Assembly: GCF_004168365.1 (NCBI RefSeq)
Contig: NZ_CP035704.1
Span: forward strand, 3,038,001-3,102,000
Source: Pseudolysobacter antarcticus
GTDB lineage: Bacteria > Pseudomonadota > Gammaproteobacteria > Xanthomonadales > Rhodanobacteraceae
Length of the DNA: 64,000 nucleotides
Reading direction: 5' to 3'
Shown: in pieces, positions 51,611 to 61,261 of the stretch
Layout: the number at the start of each line of letters is the position of its first letter
How positions within the stretch are numbered: position 1 is the first letter of the stretch
Position numbers and translations under genes: made by a program
Notes under the pieces: generated by a model
Told to the model about the DNA's origin: nothing
Database searches by the model: none
The model's input: the letters and a program-made list of their open reading frames with translations, nothing else

Positions 51611-54568
51611 TTAGCGTGCGTGCAGCAACTTGACGGTGGCGGGATAAAGATCAATCTCGATCGCCGGCAGCGCACGCAGTTGTTTCCGTGCGGCATTCTC
51701 CAGTGCAGCACCGTCTTGATTCGCATGATCCGCGGCGCGGCAGCGGCCAAGCAGAAGCTGCGCCTCGGCACCCCAGATCGGCCCCGCTGTCACGCTTGGC
51801 TTGTTAATTTGCATTAGGGCGTTTTCGAGCAACGGTTGCGCTTCTGCGCAGCGATTCGCGCCCACCAGAAAATCCGCCAGTGGTATCTGCAATAGATACG
51901 TCGCCATCGTGCGCCCGCTCGGTAGCTGCGCGGCACGACTCAGCGCAGTACGAAAATCCTGCTCCGCATTTTTCGCATCGCCTTGCAGCTCTTCGGCCAG
52001 CGCGAGCAGACGCAGCGCGATAATGGCATTGGTAGAATTTTCGCCCTCGGTTTTTGTCAGCAGCTGCAGCGCTTGTCGCGAATAAAGCAAGGCTTCGTCG
52101 AACTTGCCTTGCTGCTCCAGTACGCTCGCCAAATTTTCGCAATCGACCGCGATCGTGCCTTGACCGTTGTCGTCATGCATGCGCTCCAGCACGCCGCGTG
52201 CGAGTCGTTCGGCCGCACTTGATTGGCCCGTGTGTCGCAGCACGAACGAAAGATTGTTTTCCGCCGTAAGCGTATTGGGATGATCCGCACCCAGCGTGCG
52301 CCGGAAGCGCTCGACTACTTCGCGCGCCAGAGGCTCGGCACCGAAAAAATCCCGACGTAGGGAATGCAGAATAGCGAGCACATTCAGCGTCTCGGTGATC
52401 TTGGGATGATCCGGCGCCAGCGTGTGACGGAAAATTCTGAGTGCTTCGGTCGTACTCTTTTCGGAGTTATCCAGTTGCTCCAGACCTTGATAAACACCGG
52501 CCAGTGCCAGATCGGTAAATCCCACTAACGGATGTTCGGGGCCAAATACTTTCAGGCGAATCGCCAAGGCGCGTTCAAGCGGTTTTTGTGCTGCGATATC
52601 GTCGCCGCTCTCATCAAAAAGCGTACCGATATTGTGCAGCGATGTGGCGACCTCGGCATCATCGGCACCGAGCTTTTTCTCGCGGATCTCCAGCGCGCGG
52701 CGGTAAGCCGCGAGTGCCTCGGTTTTTTTGCCGAGGTTGTCGAGATTGGTGGCTTCGTCATCGAGTCGCCGCGCTGTTTCCACGGCATCGTTGCCATAGC
52801 GACGTTGCGCTGCGTTCAGTGCCGCCAGAAACATTTCATCGGCGGACTGGAAATCGCCGCGACTCTGCAACAACGATCCGAGATTACCAAAGCTGTCAAT
52901 CGTGGCTGGATCATCATCACCGAGTTGCGTGCGACGCAAATCCAGCGCTTGGCGCAGCAAGGGTTCCGCGCGCGCATAGTCAGCTTTCTGCGTGTAGATT
53001 TGTCCGAGTTCATCGAGGCTGTCGGCAAGCTCTGGATCGTTGCCTGGGAGATTTTGCCGACGCAATACGAGCGCCTGTTCGGCCAGCGGCAAGGCACGAT
53101 CGTACAAACCCAATGCGGTGTAGGTCGTCGCCACGGTATTCAGCAAACGCGCACGCAACATCGGCGCGTTTTCCAACTTTCCTTGCAGGCGTTTCGCACC
53201 TTGATCGAGCAGATCCTGCGCGCTGATCGCAGCACCGCCGGAGTGTGTCGGATCGGAGCCCGCGAACAGGCCGACCAGGAATGCCGTGACCTCCTGCGAT
53301 GCCTGTGCCTCTCGCGTTTTTGCACGTGCCTGCCATACCGCCATACCAAGCGCCGCGATCAAGGCAAGCATGCCGAACACACTCGCGGCGACACCGGCAC
53401 GATGTCGCGCGACAAACTTGCTTATGCGATACGTGCTGCTGTCGCGGCGCGCGGCAATCGGCCGGCCAACGAGATAACGGCGCAGGTCTGCGGCAAACGC
53501 CTCGACCGTGGAATAACGTCGTTGCGGGTCGCGCTTCATCGCCGCCTGCACGATCATGTCGAGATCGCCGCGCAATGAATTTGCCGCCACCGGTGAGTCC
53601 GCCTTCGCACGCGCACTGGGCAGCGCAGGGGCAGTCGCCGCGAGCACGCGCTGTACGTCGTCCAGGGTTGGGGTATCGCCCAAATCGAAGGCACGGCATC
53701 CGGTCAGCAATTCGTAAAGTACACCGCCCAGCGCATACACATCGGTGGTGATGCCGACCGATTCACCTCGCAATTGTTCGGGCGCGGCGTAAGCCAGGGT
53801 CAGCGGATGTTGTGCGGCATCGACGGTCGCATTTATTTGTGCGCCGAGCGAATCATCGAGCAGTTTGGCGATGCCGAAATCCAGCAGCTTGGCACTGCCG
53901 CTGGCGGTCACCAGAATATTCGACGGCTTGATATCGCGATGCACCACCAACTGGCCGTGCGCGAACTGCACCGCTGAGCAAATATCCATAAATATACTTA
54001 TGCGCATTTGCAACGACAGATTGTGCTGCGCGCAATACGCCAGCAGCGGCGAACCATCGACATATTCCATCGCAAAATACGGTCGACCGTCCGTCGCGAT
54101 GCCGCCATCGAGCAGACGCGCGATATGCGGATGTTCCAGTCGCGCCAGAATCTGCCGCTCACGCAAAAAACGCGTTTGCACCGCGTCACTGTCCATGCCG
54201 CGCTTGATCAGTTTGATCGCCGCTTGTTGTTCGTACTGACCATCGGCGCGTTCGGCCAGCAATACCACGCCCATGCCGCCGCGACCGAGTTCGCGCAATA
54301 CACGCCACGGGCCGATGCGCTCGCCGCTTGCCAGGGATTCGACATTTTTGGAATCAGCCCAATCGCTCGCCGCCGCGATGCGAGCGGAATCCACGCCGCT
54401 GTCGAAGGCATCAGCGCGCGCATCCGCTACGAGCAGTGCTTCCACCTCATGACGTAACTCAACATCAGCGCCACACAAATGATCGAGCAGCGCGGCACGC
54501 GATGCCAACGGCGCTTCCGCGGCCTCGTCGAAAATCGCACTCACACGTTGCCAACGTTCGGTATCCAT
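51611..54568 (-). CDS. Membrane Ser/Thr protein kinase with TPR sensor (module A)
   Basis: 985 residues from the ATG at 54568, 2 bases after the sigma-factor stop; longer frames overlap that gene. Residues 81-345 are a Hanks-type kinase: P-loop GRGGMG (95-100), Lys119, HRD (210-212) with 'HRDIKPSN', DFG (230-232), 'AAPEQLRG'. One TM helix (about 391-413) separates it from a long TPR_10/12-type repeat domain (~450-985: 'YARAEPLLRQALDLRRTQLGDDDPATIDSFGNLGSL' style). Role: phosphorylation signalling from an extracytoplasmic TPR sensor. Likely partner: the ECF sigma factor just upstream. Confidence 0.95.
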   Translation of the reverse strand: MDTERWQRVSAIFDEAAEAPLASRAALLDHLCGADVELRHEVEALLVADARADAFDSGVDSARIAAASDWADSKNVESLASGERIGPWRVLRELGRGGMGVVLLAERADGQYEQQAAIKLIKRGMDSDAVQTRFLRERQILARLEHPHIARLLDGGIATDGRPYFAMEYVDGSPLLAYCAQHNLSLQMRISIFMDICSAVQFAHGQLVVHRDIKPSNILVTASGSAKLLDFGIAKLLDDSLGAQINATVDAAQHPLTLAYAAPEQLRGESVGITTDVYALGGVLYELLTGCRAFDLGDTPTLDDVQRVLAATAPALPSARAKADSPVAANSLRGDLDMIVQAAMKRDPQRRYSTVEAFAADLRRYLVGRPIAARRDSSTYRISKFVARHRAGVAASVFGMLALIAALGMAVWQARAKTREAQASQEVTAFLVGLFAGSDPTHSGGAAISAQDLLDQGAKRLQGKLENAPMLRARLLNTVATTYTALGLYDRALPLAEQALVLRRQNLPGNDPELADSLDELGQIYTQKADYARAEPLLRQALDLRRTQLGDDDPATIDSFGNLGSLLQSRGDFQSADEMFLAALNAAQRRYGNDAVETARRLDDEATNLDNLGKKTEALAAYRRALEIREKKLGADDAEVATSLHNIGTLFDESGDDIAAQKPLERALAIRLKVFGPEHPLVGFTDLALAGVYQGLEQLDNSEKSTTEALRIFRHTLAPDHPKITETLNVLAILHSLRRDFFGAEPLAREVVERFRRTLGADHPNTLTAENNLSFVLRHTGQSSAAERLARGVLERMHDDNGQGTIAVDCENLASVLEQQGKFDEALLYSRQALQLLTKTEGENSTNAIIALRLLALAEELQGDAKNAEQDFRTALSRAAQLPSGRTMATYLLQIPLADFLVGANRCAEAQPLLENALMQINKPSVTAGPIWGAEAQLLLGRCRAADHANQDGAALENAARKQLRALPAIEIDLYPATVKLLHAR

Positions 54569-54570
54569 AC

Positions 54571-55134
54571 TCAGACCGATGTGGTTTCTTCGAGTCCGAG
54601 TTGCTGCACGAGAAACGCGCGAGCACGGCGCCAGTCGCGAAATACGGTGCGCTCGGTGAGGTTTTGCAGTTGCGCGATTTCCGCCATTTCGAGGCCGCCG
54701 AACACACGCCACTCGACGAGTTGCCCAGCGCGCACATCGAGTGCGGTCAGGCGCGTCAGCGCGTCGTCGAGCGCGACCAGATCGATCATGTCGGTTGTCA
54801 CACTCATGTCTTCGCGCAAGCCGGTGATGCTCCACGGACCGCCGCGTTTCAGGCGCGAACGACTGCGCGCGTGATCAACCAGAATCTGCCGCATCGCACG
54901 TGCAGCAAGCGACAGAAAATGCATACGATCGATCGGTTTTGCTTCGGGCGCAGCATGCAACTTGAGATACACCTCGTGCACCAGCGCGGTGGTATCGAGC
55001 GTCATCGGACTGCCGGCATTACGGCGCTGACTGCGCGCGATCCGCCGCAGTTCCTGATACACCAGCGCGAACAGTGCTTCCTGCGGCGCATGCGCTGCCG
55101 GGGAATCATCTTGCGCGGGATCAGATGCCGTCAT
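54571..55134 (-). CDS. ECF-type sigma factor of the kinase-linked group (module A)
   Basis: 187 residues. Region 2: 'LFALVYQELRRIARSQRR', 'LDTTALVHEVYLKLHAAP' and 'FLSLAARAMRQILVDHARSRSR'. Region 4: 'ALTRLTALDVRAGQLVEWRVFGGLEMAEIAQLQNLTERTVFRDWRRARAFL'. This is the SigX6/TIGR02999 style sigma factor usually found next to Ser/Thr kinases. No anti-sigma gene is visible, so control by the adjacent kinase is inferred. Confidence 0.93.
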   Translation of the reverse strand: MTASDPAQDDSPAAHAPQEALFALVYQELRRIARSQRRNAGSPMTLDTTALVHEVYLKLHAAPEAKPIDRMHFLSLAARAMRQILVDHARSRSRLKRGGPWSITGLREDMSVTTDMIDLVALDDALTRLTALDVRAGQLVEWRVFGGLEMAEIAQLQNLTERTVFRDWRRARAFLVQQLGLEETTSV

Positions 55135-55204
55135 GCTGCCGTTCGCATCAATGCAGTGCGATCAGCTTAGCGCGTTCGTCGCAAACCGTGATAGCGCGCG
55201 CCGC

Positions 55205-55615
55205 CTAGCTGCGAACGGCGAACGCAAACCGCACTGTCACCAGACCAAGCGTGAACCAGAACGATTGCCAGAAATGATTGCGCGGCACGATCGCCGCGTT
55301 CGATTTTTTGCGTCGCCGTGCCAGTGCCTGCGATAAAAATGCCGACGCGATCGGTGCTAGCGCGAGATTGGCAATTCGCAATGCGGGAATAGCGAGGAAC
55401 GTGTGCGTGAGCAGCAGCACCGACAACCACGCCAGCACGCAGCCTCCAGCAAACCAGAGCAGGCTCGCGAGCCATAAAGTGCGTGGTTCGGGAAAATCGC
55501 GCCAATCGAAAAACCAGTCCAGCGGCGCGTAGGCCAGCACGTCGATCGCGAACTCAAGCACGAACAGGATGCTGCTGAAAAGAACTTGAAACAGCAAAAC
55601 CATCAGCTCTTCCAC
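55205..55615 (-). CDS. Small membrane protein of unknown function
   Basis: 136 residues with three to four TM segments ('LLFQVLFSSILFVLEFAIDVLAYA', 'LASLLWFAGGCVLAWLSVLLL', 'ANLALAPIASAFLSQALARR' and 'WFTLGLVTVRFAFAV'). No family recognised. It sits between the two sigma/kinase modules, 70 bases upstream of module A's sigma gene on the same strand, so it could be the first gene of that transcript. Confidence 0.7.
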   Translation of the reverse strand: MEELMVLLFQVLFSSILFVLEFAIDVLAYAPLDWFFDWRDFPEPRTLWLASLLWFAGGCVLAWLSVLLLTHTFLAIPALRIANLALAPIASAFLSQALARRRKKSNAAIVPRNHFWQSFWFTLGLVTVRFAFAVRS

Positions 55616-55736
55616 ACGGGTGACTCCATGGCTGAAGCAGGATTAATTTTGTTGCGCATGATACGACGAATACCTTGCCCTGACGCCGCGAAAGGTTCGT
55701 GTATCATCGCTTCAGCAATGCTTTCAGGAGCGTGTC

Positions 55737-56291
55737 TTGAGCGACACCACACAGCAAGGGCGCACGCAAGCGGCGGCTGACACGGCGTTGCCGGAGCACC
55801 TGGATGCGCGTGTGTATTCCGAACTGATGAAGCTCGCACGCGCGCAACTCGCGCGCGCCGGCACGATGTCGTTGGATGCGCCCTCGCTGGTGCACGAAGC
55901 CTATTTGCGGCTGCAACGTCAGGGCGCGATCAACGCGGCGCAACGAAATATTTTCTTCGCATATTCAGCCCAAGTGATGCGCAGTGTAATTATCGATTAC
56001 GTGCGTGAGCGGCGCGCGCAGAAACGCGGCGGTGGCGAGCGTTTGCTGACTTTGACGACCGGCATTCCGGGTATTGATATCGGCGAAGACAGTATCGAGC
56101 ATCTGCACGAATCGATGCAGGCGTTGCGCCAGATCGACGAGCGTTCGCACCAAGTGGTTGAGCTGCGTTATTTCGGCGGACTGACCGAAGCCGAAATTGC
56201 CGACGTGCTCGGCGTCTCGGTGCCGACGGTGAAACGCGACTGGCGCAAGGCGCGCGCTTTCCTGTTCGATGCGATGGGCACGACTGGCTGA
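55737..56291 (+). CDS. ECF-type sigma factor of the kinase-linked group (module B)
   Basis: 184 residues. A TTG start at 55737 is favoured because GGAG lies 7 bases upstream and no in-frame ATG/GTG exists nearby. Region 2: 'VYSELMKLARAQLARAG', 'LDAPSLVHEAYLRLQRQG' and 'FFAYSAQVMRSVIIDYVRERRAQKRGG'. Region 4: 'ALRQIDERSHQVVELRYFGGLTEAEIADVLGVSVPTVKRDWRKARAFL'. It is paralogous to the module A sigma factor and is followed without gap by its kinase gene (start overlaps stop by 1 base). Confidence 0.93.
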   Translation: MSDTTQQGRTQAAADTALPEHLDARVYSELMKLARAQLARAGTMSLDAPSLVHEAYLRLQRQGAINAAQRNIFFAYSAQVMRSVIIDYVRERRAQKRGGGERLLTLTTGIPGIDIGEDSIEHLHESMQALRQIDERSHQVVELRYFGGLTEAEIADVLGVSVPTVKRDWRKARAFLFDAMGTTG

Positions 56292-59155
56292 TGTCCAGCC
56301 CCAAAGATAATTCCGCAGGCGCATTTGCATTGTTCGCGCAGTGGCTGGATGCGGATGCCGATGCACGGATAACTCTGCTCGAAAATATCGCGCGACAGGA
56401 TGCTTCGCTGCATCAGCGTTTGCTGGCGTTGATCCGAGCCGATCATGATGCTGACCGCGCTGCGTTTCTCATCGACAATGCCATGCTCGATGTCGCCACC
56501 ACGCATGCGCCGCTAGCCGAAGCCGATGTCAGCGGACAACGATTCGGCGCATGGATTCTCGAACGCACGATCGGCACCGGCGGCATGGGCCAGGTCTGGC
56601 TGGCGCACCGCGCCGACGGTCAGCATGCGGGCGTGGCGGCGATAAAAATGTTGCGTATGGCGATTGCTGACACACGCGCGAATCAGCGGTTCGCACAGGA
56701 GGGCCGCATCCTCGCGCAGCTCAGCCATCCGCATATCGCGATGCTGCTCGACGCCGGATTCAGCAGCGATGGTCAGCGTTATCTGGTGCTGGAATACGTC
56801 GATGGCCAGCGTATCGATCAGTGGTGCGATGCGCGCCGCCTCGATCTGCACGCGCGCATCCAATTGTTCTTGCAGGTGTGTGCGGCCGTCGCGCATGCGC
56901 ACGCGCATCTGATCGTGCATCGCGATCTGAAGCCGTCGAATATTCTTGTGCTCGATGATGGCAATGCCAAGCTGCTCGATTTTGGTATCGCCAAGCTGCT
57001 TGAAGTGGATAACGAAACTGCGGCGGGATTGACCGGAGAAACCTTCGCCGCGTTGACTCCAGGTTATGCCGCACCGGAACAGATCACCGGCGCGGCGATC
57101 ACCATCGCCACTGATGTGTATGCGCTTGGCGTCATTCTTTTTGTATTGCTCGGCGGGCGCAATCCGCACGGCTCGACGCGTGCCACGCCGGTGCAATTCG
57201 CGCGAGCGGTAGTGGATGGCGAACCGAAGCGACTTTCCGATTTCGATGGCGTGACCGATCTTGCCGCTGTCGCCACGGCACGCGCGATCAGCGTCGATCG
57301 GCTGCGATCTGCGTTGCGTGGTGATCTCGAAATCATCGTCGCCAACGCGATGAAAAAACTGCCGGCGCAACGCTACGCAAACGTGCAGGCGTTTGCCGAC
57401 GACTTGCGCCGGCATCTGGAAAATCGACCGATTGCAGCGCGCGCCGATAGCAGCTGGTATCGACTGCGCAAGTTTGCGCGACGCAACTGGTTGCCGCTGG
57501 TCGCCAGCGCAGCGTTGATGATGGTGGTGATCGGCAGTGCGGTGATCATCGCAGCCCAAGCGCGTCAAACCGCACGCGAGGCGCAATCGACGCTCGCGGT
57601 GAAGGACTTTCTGTTCGGCTTGTTTATTGCGGTCGATCCCACAATCGCCAAGGGCCGCGATATCAGCGCGCGCGAATTGCTTGATCGCGGCCGTGAACAT
57701 CTCGACGCCGATGCCCACGGCGATCCGGCATTGAAAGCTGAATTGCAATCGGTGCTTGGTCGGATCTACTCGCAGCTCGGGCATTACAGTGAGGCTGCCG
57801 ACTTGCAAAAACATGCACTCGATAGCGTGATCGCCAGCGACGATACTTCATTACGCCGGGTAATTGCCGAACTCGACTACGGCGCCACGTTGCGCAGCAA
57901 CGGTGATTTCGCCGCCGCCAAATCTTTAGTGGAGGCTGCGCATACGCATTTGCAGGCGCTCTCAAAAGTGCCGGCCGAAGTGCAGGTTCGGGTAATGACC
58001 AGTGTGGCCGAAGTGCACCTGTCGCAGCGCGATTTTGCCACATCCAAGAAATACGCCGACGCTGCCGTCGCGATCACCGAGCACTCGGCAGTGAGCAACT
58101 ATATGCTGGGGCAAGCGCACTGGACCCGCGCCAACGCGGAATGGGGATTGCACTCATCCGTCGCCGCAGAGGCAGATTATCGCGAGGCACTGCGTCTCAT
58201 GACGATGAGCGACGGCGCGGACAGCCCGTTGGTGGGGCGCCTGCACGGCAATATCGCGATGGCACTGCGCGGCCAATCGCGTTATGCGCAGGCGCTGGAG
58301 GAAAGCGAAAAGGGTTTGGCGATCGAAACGAAATCGCTCGCGCCGGATCATCCCAGTCTGCTCGTCAACCGTGGTTATCTGGCGCTGACGCATTTCCTGC
58401 TCGGTCATTATCGGCAAGCGCGCGAGATCTTCGAGGAGGTCGATGCGCTGCAACGCAAAGTCGGCGGCGACGACGCGCCGGCGCGCGCAGGAACGCTGGC
58501 CAATCTCGGCTCGGATCTGATCGAGATCCCCGACCTTGCAGCGGCGGAAAAGACCTTTGCCGAATCGATGCGCGTCTTCGAAAAAAAATACGGGCGCGCA
58601 TTTGACGGCACGCAAACGGCGCTGAAAGGTCTGGCGAGTGCGCATGTTTTGCAAGGCAGGCTGGATATCGCCAAAGCCGAACTCATCGAGGTTCAGCAGA
58701 ATATCGACAAGCAACCCAGCAACGGCGAAGTCGCTAACTATTACTGGCGTGGCGAGGTGGCTCGCGCCCAGCATGACTTTGAAGCGGCCGTGGCACTGGA
58801 TCGTCAAGCGCTGCAGATCGCGCTGAAAAATTATGGCGAAATCGGGCGTTATCCCGCGCTCGCCCATCACTATCTCGGTCTTGCCCTGCGCGATGCCGGC
58901 AAGATCGATGAGGCCGAGCTGGAATTGCGCGCCGCACTTTCCGCGTTCGGCTACATCGAGCACGCGTTTCATCCGTGGGCGGCAACCACGCGCATCGAAC
59001 TCGCCCAGCTGCTGGCGACACGCAAGGAGGGCCTTGTCGAGAGTCAACGCCTGATCACCGAGGCGGTCACAATCCGCGAACAATTTTTCGGTGCCGATGA
59101 TGCCCGCAGCCGCGCCGCGCGCAGCTTGCTGTTGCGAACACCTGACCAACACTGA
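56291..59155 (+). CDS. Membrane Ser/Thr protein kinase with TPR sensor (module B)
   Basis: 954 residues; the ATG overlaps the sigma-factor stop (TGATG). Kinase motifs lie at exactly the same residue numbers as in module A: GTGGMG (95-100), Lys119, 'HRDLKPSN' (HRD 210-212) and DFG 230-232. The two are colinear through the first 232 residues. 'YAAPEQITG' and 'TDVYALG' follow. The TM helix is at about 400-422 and TPR repeats run from ~450 to the end. All catalytic residues are kept. Role as for module A, probably with a different signal because the TPR part diverges. Confidence 0.95.
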   Translation: MSSPKDNSAGAFALFAQWLDADADARITLLENIARQDASLHQRLLALIRADHDADRAAFLIDNAMLDVATTHAPLAEADVSGQRFGAWILERTIGTGGMGQVWLAHRADGQHAGVAAIKMLRMAIADTRANQRFAQEGRILAQLSHPHIAMLLDAGFSSDGQRYLVLEYVDGQRIDQWCDARRLDLHARIQLFLQVCAAVAHAHAHLIVHRDLKPSNILVLDDGNAKLLDFGIAKLLEVDNETAAGLTGETFAALTPGYAAPEQITGAAITIATDVYALGVILFVLLGGRNPHGSTRATPVQFARAVVDGEPKRLSDFDGVTDLAAVATARAISVDRLRSALRGDLEIIVANAMKKLPAQRYANVQAFADDLRRHLENRPIAARADSSWYRLRKFARRNWLPLVASAALMMVVIGSAVIIAAQARQTAREAQSTLAVKDFLFGLFIAVDPTIAKGRDISARELLDRGREHLDADAHGDPALKAELQSVLGRIYSQLGHYSEAADLQKHALDSVIASDDTSLRRVIAELDYGATLRSNGDFAAAKSLVEAAHTHLQALSKVPAEVQVRVMTSVAEVHLSQRDFATSKKYADAAVAITEHSAVSNYMLGQAHWTRANAEWGLHSSVAAEADYREALRLMTMSDGADSPLVGRLHGNIAMALRGQSRYAQALEESEKGLAIETKSLAPDHPSLLVNRGYLALTHFLLGHYRQAREIFEEVDALQRKVGGDDAPARAGTLANLGSDLIEIPDLAAAEKTFAESMRVFEKKYGRAFDGTQTALKGLASAHVLQGRLDIAKAELIEVQQNIDKQPSNGEVANYYWRGEVARAQHDFEAAVALDRQALQIALKNYGEIGRYPALAHHYLGLALRDAGKIDEAELELRAALSAFGYIEHAFHPWAATTRIELAQLLATRKEGLVESQRLITEAVTIREQFFGADDARSRAARSLLLRTPDQH

Positions 59156-59418
59156 TCGCGCAAAAGACGTCAGATCACGACGCTTGCCGTAAAGACGAGA
59201 TCGCCTTTCTCTGCGCTAGCGCTGCCCGCGCCAAGCGACTGATTCCGCTCCGCAACCAAACTTCGACATGCGTCGCATCGATGGCGATGATCCTTTTGGA
59301 CGCGCAATTGCGTCTGTAGATGCACACCGAAACGGAGTGCTTGTACCCGTCTCTTCTCCGGTTTCGAATTGCAACGCAACTTCTTTTTTTATTCAAGATT
59401 CACTCACTGGAGAAACGT

Positions 59419-59910
59419 ATGCGCTCGTTGCGAAATGTTGTGGCTACAACCGCGATGTTGCTGGCGATTTCGACGCTGGCAACCGCTGCGGACAAAGCCA
59501 GCGGTTCGGTAACTCTCAAAACCACGGTCGGCATGGTTAAGTACGCCGTTCTGGTACGTGGACCAGACGAGATGAACTCGGGCAAAACCCTGTTGCGGAT
59601 TTACCTGTCGAGTGCCGACATTGGCGCGAAGATCAAGGCATGCAAAACCCTGCACTGCGCGGACGCAACACTCGAGGATGGCGCGATGGTCGATTATAGC
59701 GAAGCGCGTCACCTCGATTATTCAGTCAAGTTGAATGGTCAACGCATGCAATATTCCGGCGCAACTGATGCCAGCGCGTTCGCGCTCGCAAGCGGCTCGC
59801 CGAATCATCTGGTCGGCAAATTGCATGTCGATGATAGTGCTGCAGGCGGCGCAAAAATCGATGCAGATTTTGACCTGACTCTGGTTAGCACCTTCACGAC
59901 GGTACGCTGA
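59419..59910 (+). CDS. Small exported protein of unknown function
   Basis: 163 residues from the ATG at 59419, with GGAG about 7 bases upstream; upstream in-frame starts give no signal peptide at the N-terminus. Signal: MRSLRNVVATTAMLLAISTLATAA. The mature part has two Cys ('IKACKTLHCADATL') and short beta-strands ('GSVTLKTTVGMVKYAVLVRG', 'AKIDADFDLTLVSTFTTVR'). No family recognised. It lies 25 bases before the beta-helix gene and may be co-transcribed. Confidence 0.8.
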   Translation: MRSLRNVVATTAMLLAISTLATAADKASGSVTLKTTVGMVKYAVLVRGPDEMNSGKTLLRIYLSSADIGAKIKACKTLHCADATLEDGAMVDYSEARHLDYSVKLNGQRMQYSGATDASAFALASGSPNHLVGKLHVDDSAAGGAKIDADFDLTLVSTFTTVR

Positions 59911-59935
59911 CGCAGACAGTGATGTGGAGAGTCGC

Positions 59936-61108
59936 ATGAACTCGATGAATCCACAAAAGTCGTTGCGCTCAAACAGTCCGCAGCGGCGCAAAAGGATGTT
60001 CGCGACGCGGCCGAAAAAACTCCCACACAACTCGCAGCTCACCGACTCGTGGTGGCTGCGCTTGGATCGTGGCGTGAGCTTTGCGATACGCGCGGCACTC
60101 GCTTTCCTCGGGATGCTGCTGATCGTTTGCGCGGATATGCGCAGCGCCAACGCGACGGTGTTCTGTGGCAATTCCGCCGCCAGCATTCAAGTCTCGCTGA
60201 GCGCGACGCAAAGCAATAATGAGGACGATGAAGTCCGCATCGCCGCCGGCCAATATCTGCTGAGCACGCCGCTGATCTATCAGTCGACGCAAGCGCATTC
60301 GATAACGATCAGCGGCGGCTGGAATGCCAACTGCACGAGTTTCAACGGCGCGGCAACCGTGCTCAACGGCCAGAGCACAGTGCGGCCACTATTCATTCTC
60401 GCTAGCGGTGGTGGCGGCGTGAACGTGTCGTGGCTGACCTTCAGTTACGGCGTGGAAACCAACAACGGCGGTGGTGGTTTGTACGTGAGCACCGATTCCG
60501 GTGCGATCACGATCGACCTGAATCGCTTCTCGTTCAATCACGCCACCAACCTCGGCGGTGGCTTGAACGCGTACTCGTTGTCGGGCGAGCTGCGCGTGCG
60601 TGGCAATGTCGCCTTCGGCAACAGCGCAGCATCCGGCGGCGGGTTCGAGCTGACCAGTTATGCCGCCAACAGTTACGTGATCGGCAACACCATCGTCGGC
60701 AACAGCAGCGCTGACAGCACAGGCGGTGGCGGCTTGTATCTCGCCGGCGTGTATTTCTGGCTCAGCAACAATATCGTCTGGAACAACAACGCCAACAGCG
60801 CCGTCGATATGCGCGCTGCAGCACCCCATGCGCGCATCGACAACGATATCGGCAGCTCCAGTAGCAACGCCGCCGATCCGCTGCACAACGTCGGCAATAT
60901 CAACGTAAATCCGGGTTTTGCGTCATGCGCCTTGTTGTGCCAGGACTTCGAACTGCTGCCGACCTCGGCGCTGGTCAACGCCGGTGAAAACGCGCCGGTC
61001 GGTGGCGCGCTTGATTCAGATCTGAATCTTGGCGGTCGTGCAATCGGCACTCATGCCGACATCGGTGCGTTCGAGTCCGACGTGCTGCTGCGCAACGGCT
61101 TCGATTGA
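59936..61108 (+). CDS. Exported beta-helix protein, paralogue 1, C-terminal LLRNGFD tag
   Basis: 390 residues from the ATG at 59936, with GGAG 7 bases upstream. The first ~70 residues are basic and carry a long signal-anchor region ('FAIRAALAFLGMLLIVCADMRSANA'). The mature part is a choice-of-anchor-Q beta-helix: 'NSAASIQVSLSATQSNNEDDEVRIAAGQY', 'NNGGGGLYVSTDSGAITIDLNRFSFNHATN', 'YFWLSNNIVWNNNANSAVD', and the end block 'VNPGFASC', 'VNAGENAPVGG', 'HADIGAFESD'. It terminates 'ESDVLLRNGFD'. The next gene is a tandem paralogue. Confidence 0.9.
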   Translation: MNSMNPQKSLRSNSPQRRKRMFATRPKKLPHNSQLTDSWWLRLDRGVSFAIRAALAFLGMLLIVCADMRSANATVFCGNSAASIQVSLSATQSNNEDDEVRIAAGQYLLSTPLIYQSTQAHSITISGGWNANCTSFNGAATVLNGQSTVRPLFILASGGGGVNVSWLTFSYGVETNNGGGGLYVSTDSGAITIDLNRFSFNHATNLGGGLNAYSLSGELRVRGNVAFGNSAASGGGFELTSYAANSYVIGNTIVGNSSADSTGGGGLYLAGVYFWLSNNIVWNNNANSAVDMRAAAPHARIDNDIGSSSSNAADPLHNVGNINVNPGFASCALLCQDFELLPTSALVNAGENAPVGGALDSDLNLGGRAIGTHADIGAFESDVLLRNGFD

Positions 61109-61261
61109 TCGAGTGAGCTTGCGCGTGATCCCTCGATGCGCCGATTTACGTCTGTAGGTTTTGCGGTGTATGCGACCCTCGATGGCGTCGCAAAAACCGG
61201 TACGGACAAAATCAACATGCCACGCCCAACCCTGTTCACCACGCACATAGCGGAGATCTCG

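Noticed and set aside
52532-53578. Plus-strand 348-codon frame opposite kinase module A
   Set aside because: Shadow of the kinase/TPR gene; the product shows no recognisable domain.
56513-57814. Minus-strand 433-codon frame opposite kinase module B
   Set aside because: Shadow of the kinase gene, with composition typical of antisense translation.
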